This document shows, one piece after another, positions 62,587 through 64,000 of a DNA stretch of 64,000 nt. The DNA lies in assembly GCA_018268715.1 (NCBI GenBank), contig JAFDVZ010000003.1:346545-410544 (forward strand), read 5' to 3'. Below the pieces are notes generated by a model that saw only the letters and a list, made by a program, of their open reading frames with translations, did not search any database and had not been told where the DNA came from. The translations under genes and the position numbers were made by a program. The stretch is from Acidobacteriota bacterium (GTDB lineage: Bacteria > Acidobacteriota > Terriglobia > Bryobacterales > Bryobacteraceae). Position 1 is the stretch's first letter. Each line of letters begins with the position of its first letter.

Positions 62587-63105
62587 ATGAACCGACGAAT
62601 TCTACTGACTGCGGCGTTCGCGATGGTGTCCGGAGCGGCGCTGGCCGACGGAGCCTCGCCCGAGAAACTGGTCCGCGAGGTGCGTCACGAACTGGTGATG
62701 CTGCCTTACTATGGCGTGTTCGACAATCTCTCTTACCGCGTGGACGGACGCGCGGTGACGCTGTTTGGAGAGGTGACGCGTCCCACCCTGAAAAGCGACG
62801 CCGAAGCCGCGGTGAAGCGAATCGAGGGCGTCGAGCGCGTGGAGAACCAGATCGAGGTGCTGCCGCTCAGCCCCGCCGACGACCGCATCCGGCGGGGTGC
62901 TTATCGGGCTATCTACGGGCAATCCAGCCTGAACCGCTACGCGCTACAGGCCGTTCCGCCCATTCACATCGTGGTGAAGAACGGCGAACTGCGCCTGGAG
63001 GGCGTGGTGGCCAACGAAGGCGACAAGAACGTGGCCGGCATTCAGGCCAAGGGCGTGCCCGGGGTGTTTGCGGTGAAGAACAACCTGGCGGTGGAGCGCC
63101 GGTAA
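62587..63105 (+). CDS. Exported BON-domain protein
   Basis: This 172-residue protein starts at ATG 62587; an AGGAG ribosome-binding site lies 8 bases upstream, so the earlier in-frame ATGs at 62533 and 62581 are rejected. A signal peptide (1-18) precedes two BON domains: VMLPYYGVFDNLSYRVDGRAVTLFGEV ... GVERVENQIEVLP (about 30-100) and RYALQAVPPIHIVVKNGELRLEGVVANEGDK ... GVFAVKNNLAVE (about 120-170). BON domains bind phospholipid or support envelope integrity. It sits alone before aconitase. Confidence 0.88.
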   Translation: MNRRILLTAAFAMVSGAALADGASPEKLVREVRHELVMLPYYGVFDNLSYRVDGRAVTLFGEVTRPTLKSDAEAAVKRIEGVERVENQIEVLPLSPADDRIRRGAYRAIYGQSSLNRYALQAVPPIHIVVKNGELRLEGVVANEGDKNVAGIQAKGVPGVFAVKNNLAVERR

Positions 63106-63168
63106 GAGCGTCAGAGGGCGTCAAAACCAATCGCCGTCGTGGAACCTGTTTTGTACACTGAAATAGTA

Positions 63169-64000
63169 ATGGCGAGCAAGAATAGTTTTGGCGCCCTTTC
63201 TACGCTGAAAGCAGGCGGTCTCCAATATCAGCTCTTTCGTCTGGAAGCACTGGAAAAGGCCGGGGTGGCGAGCGTTCAGCGCATCCCGTACTGTATCAAG
63301 GTGCTGCTCGAGAATCTGCTGCGGTTCGAAGACGATCGCACCGTAAAGCAGTCCGATATCGAGTACGTGGCGCGCTGGAACGTCACGGGCCCGGCGAAGG
63401 AAATTCAGTTCCGTCCAGCGCGGGTGTTATTGCAGGACTTCACGGGAGTGCCCTGTGTCGTCGATCTCGCCGCCATGCGCGACGCGCTCGCCGGCATGGG
63501 CGCCAATCCGAAACTCGCAAATCCCCTGATTCCGGTGGACCTGGTCATCGACCATTCGGTCCAGGTGGACAAATTCGGCACGAGGGACGCGTTCAGCATC
63601 AACGCGCTGCTCGAATTTCAACGAAATCAGGAGCGCTATTCCCTGTTGCGCTGGGGCCAGACCGCGTTTCAGAATTTCCGCGCGGTGCCGCCCGACACGG
63701 GCATCGTCCACCAGGTGAACCTCGAATATCTGGCGCGGGTGGTATTCTCCGACGCGAGCGGCATGGCCTATCCCGATACCGTGGTGGGCACCGATTCCCA
63801 CACCACCATGATCAATGGAATCGGCGTGGTGGGTTGGGGCGTGGGCGGCATCGAGGCGGAGGCCTGCATGCTGGGCCAGCCGGTTTCGATGCTGTTGCCT
63901 CCGGTGGTCGGCTTCAAGCTCACTGGCAAGCTGCCGGCGGGCGCGACGGCCACTGACCTGGTGCTGAAGGTCACCGAGATGCTGCGCAAGAAGGGCGTGG
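63169..64000 (+). CDS. acnA: Aconitate hydratase, 5' part (cut by window end)
   Basis: The first 277 codons of an AcnA-type (monomeric, cytosolic) aconitase. The opening is [17 protein letters not shown], with [41 protein letters not shown] and [11 protein letters not shown] (all hallmark) and [25 protein letters not shown]. The canonical GTDSHTTM and preceding VVGTDSHT contain the ligand-site Asp/His. The Cys ligands of the 4Fe-4S cluster lie beyond the window. It isomerises citrate to isocitrate in the TCA cycle; the apo-form can bind iron-responsive RNA elements in some bacteria. ATG 63169 has a TACACT -10-like box 15 bases upstream and almost no leader. Confidence 0.95.
   Translation, partial: MASKNSFGALSTLKAGGLQYQLFRLEALEKAGVASVQRIPYCIKVLLENLLRFEDDRTVKQSDIEYVARWNVTGPAKEIQFRPARVLLQDFTGVPCVVDLAAMRDALAGMGANPKLANPLIPVDLVIDHSVQVDKFGTRDAFSINALLEFQRNQERYSLLRWGQTAFQNFRAVPPDTGIVHQVNLEYLARVVFSDASGMAYPDTVVGTDSHTTMINGIGVVGWGVGGIEAEACMLGQPVSMLLPPVVGFKLTGKLPAGATATDLVLKVTEMLRKKGV

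Overview
The window is GC-rich, densely coding DNA with many ATGA- and GTGA-type gene overlaps. Three kinds of evidence point to an Acidobacteriota genome, most likely of the Solibacter/Bryobacteraceae type. These are two tandem proteins with the Solibacter-type C-terminal domain (TIGR03437-like, 17751-19975), a PadR regulator followed by a long FtsX/MacB-type permease with the N-terminal extension of acidobacterial orphan permeases (53267-56371), and a lineage-typical small protein at 1729. This assignment is an inference from family distribution; no rRNA or other taxonomic marker is present.

Layout. Positions 1-3929 hold the 3' end of a radical SAM/SPASM protein, a membrane protein, an unknown protein and a secreted type-B carboxylesterase. 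Positions 3918-17221 are a surface-polysaccharide locus. Its minus arm (3918-10809) encodes a polysaccharide deacetylase, an FAD oxidoreductase, an acetyltransferase/dehydrogenase/aminotransferase trio of the kind that builds acetamido sugars, and a deacetylase-like/GT2 fusion whose deacetylase residues look lost. Its other arm (11116-17221) encodes an initiating sugar transferase, GT2, a WecG/TagA-type transferase, an O-antigen ligase-like protein and a flippase. A 20-base motif is shared by the two intergenic regions of this arm. Positions 17226-24264 are miscellaneous: GNAT, the two TIGR03437-like proteins, a glycine-zipper protein, a divergent DinB/WYL pair with a palindrome, DUF1801, a recombinase-tail-like protein and a HAD phosphatase. 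Positions 24240-32028 (minus) form a probable operon of glycosyltransferase-methyltransferase, sugar dehydrogenase, TIM-barrel isomerase, epimerase and a large propeller hybrid histidine kinase. Positions 32106-33150 carry bacterioferritin divergent from a Fur-family regulator, with a shared operator-like palindrome.

The most distinctive region is 33202-45889, a continuous plus-strand cluster. It encodes a split transketolase, an FGGY kinase, a SorC regulator, a DUF2291-type lipoprotein, a ribose-type ABC transporter (ATPase, permease, binding lipoprotein), an L-fucose-isomerase-fold isomerase, a secreted DUF1593-type protein and a secreted tannase/feruloyl esterase. Read together it is a complete import, isomerise, phosphorylate and transketolase-cleave route, resembling the logic of bacterial D-apiose catabolism, coupled to an esterase that acts on plant phenolic esters. 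The actual sugar is not determined by the sequence.

Positions 45955-64000 contain a protein joining a helix-turn-helix to an RNA-polymerase-alpha-CTD-like domain, a roughly 0.7 kb gap, a nitrogen operon (P-II, two unlisted-size membrane microproteins, ammonium transporter, TPR protein, another microprotein, CPA2 antiporter), a GH51 arabinofuranosidase, PadR plus the orphan permease, a coupled three-gene glycan-modification-like set (DPGTG microprotein, kinase-like/methyltransferase fusion, membrane sulfatase-superfamily protein), a sialidase-like exoenzyme, a proline-rich secreted protein, a BON-domain protein and the 5' part of aconitase, cut by the window end. No rRNA, tRNA, CRISPR array, insertion sequence or prophage was found.
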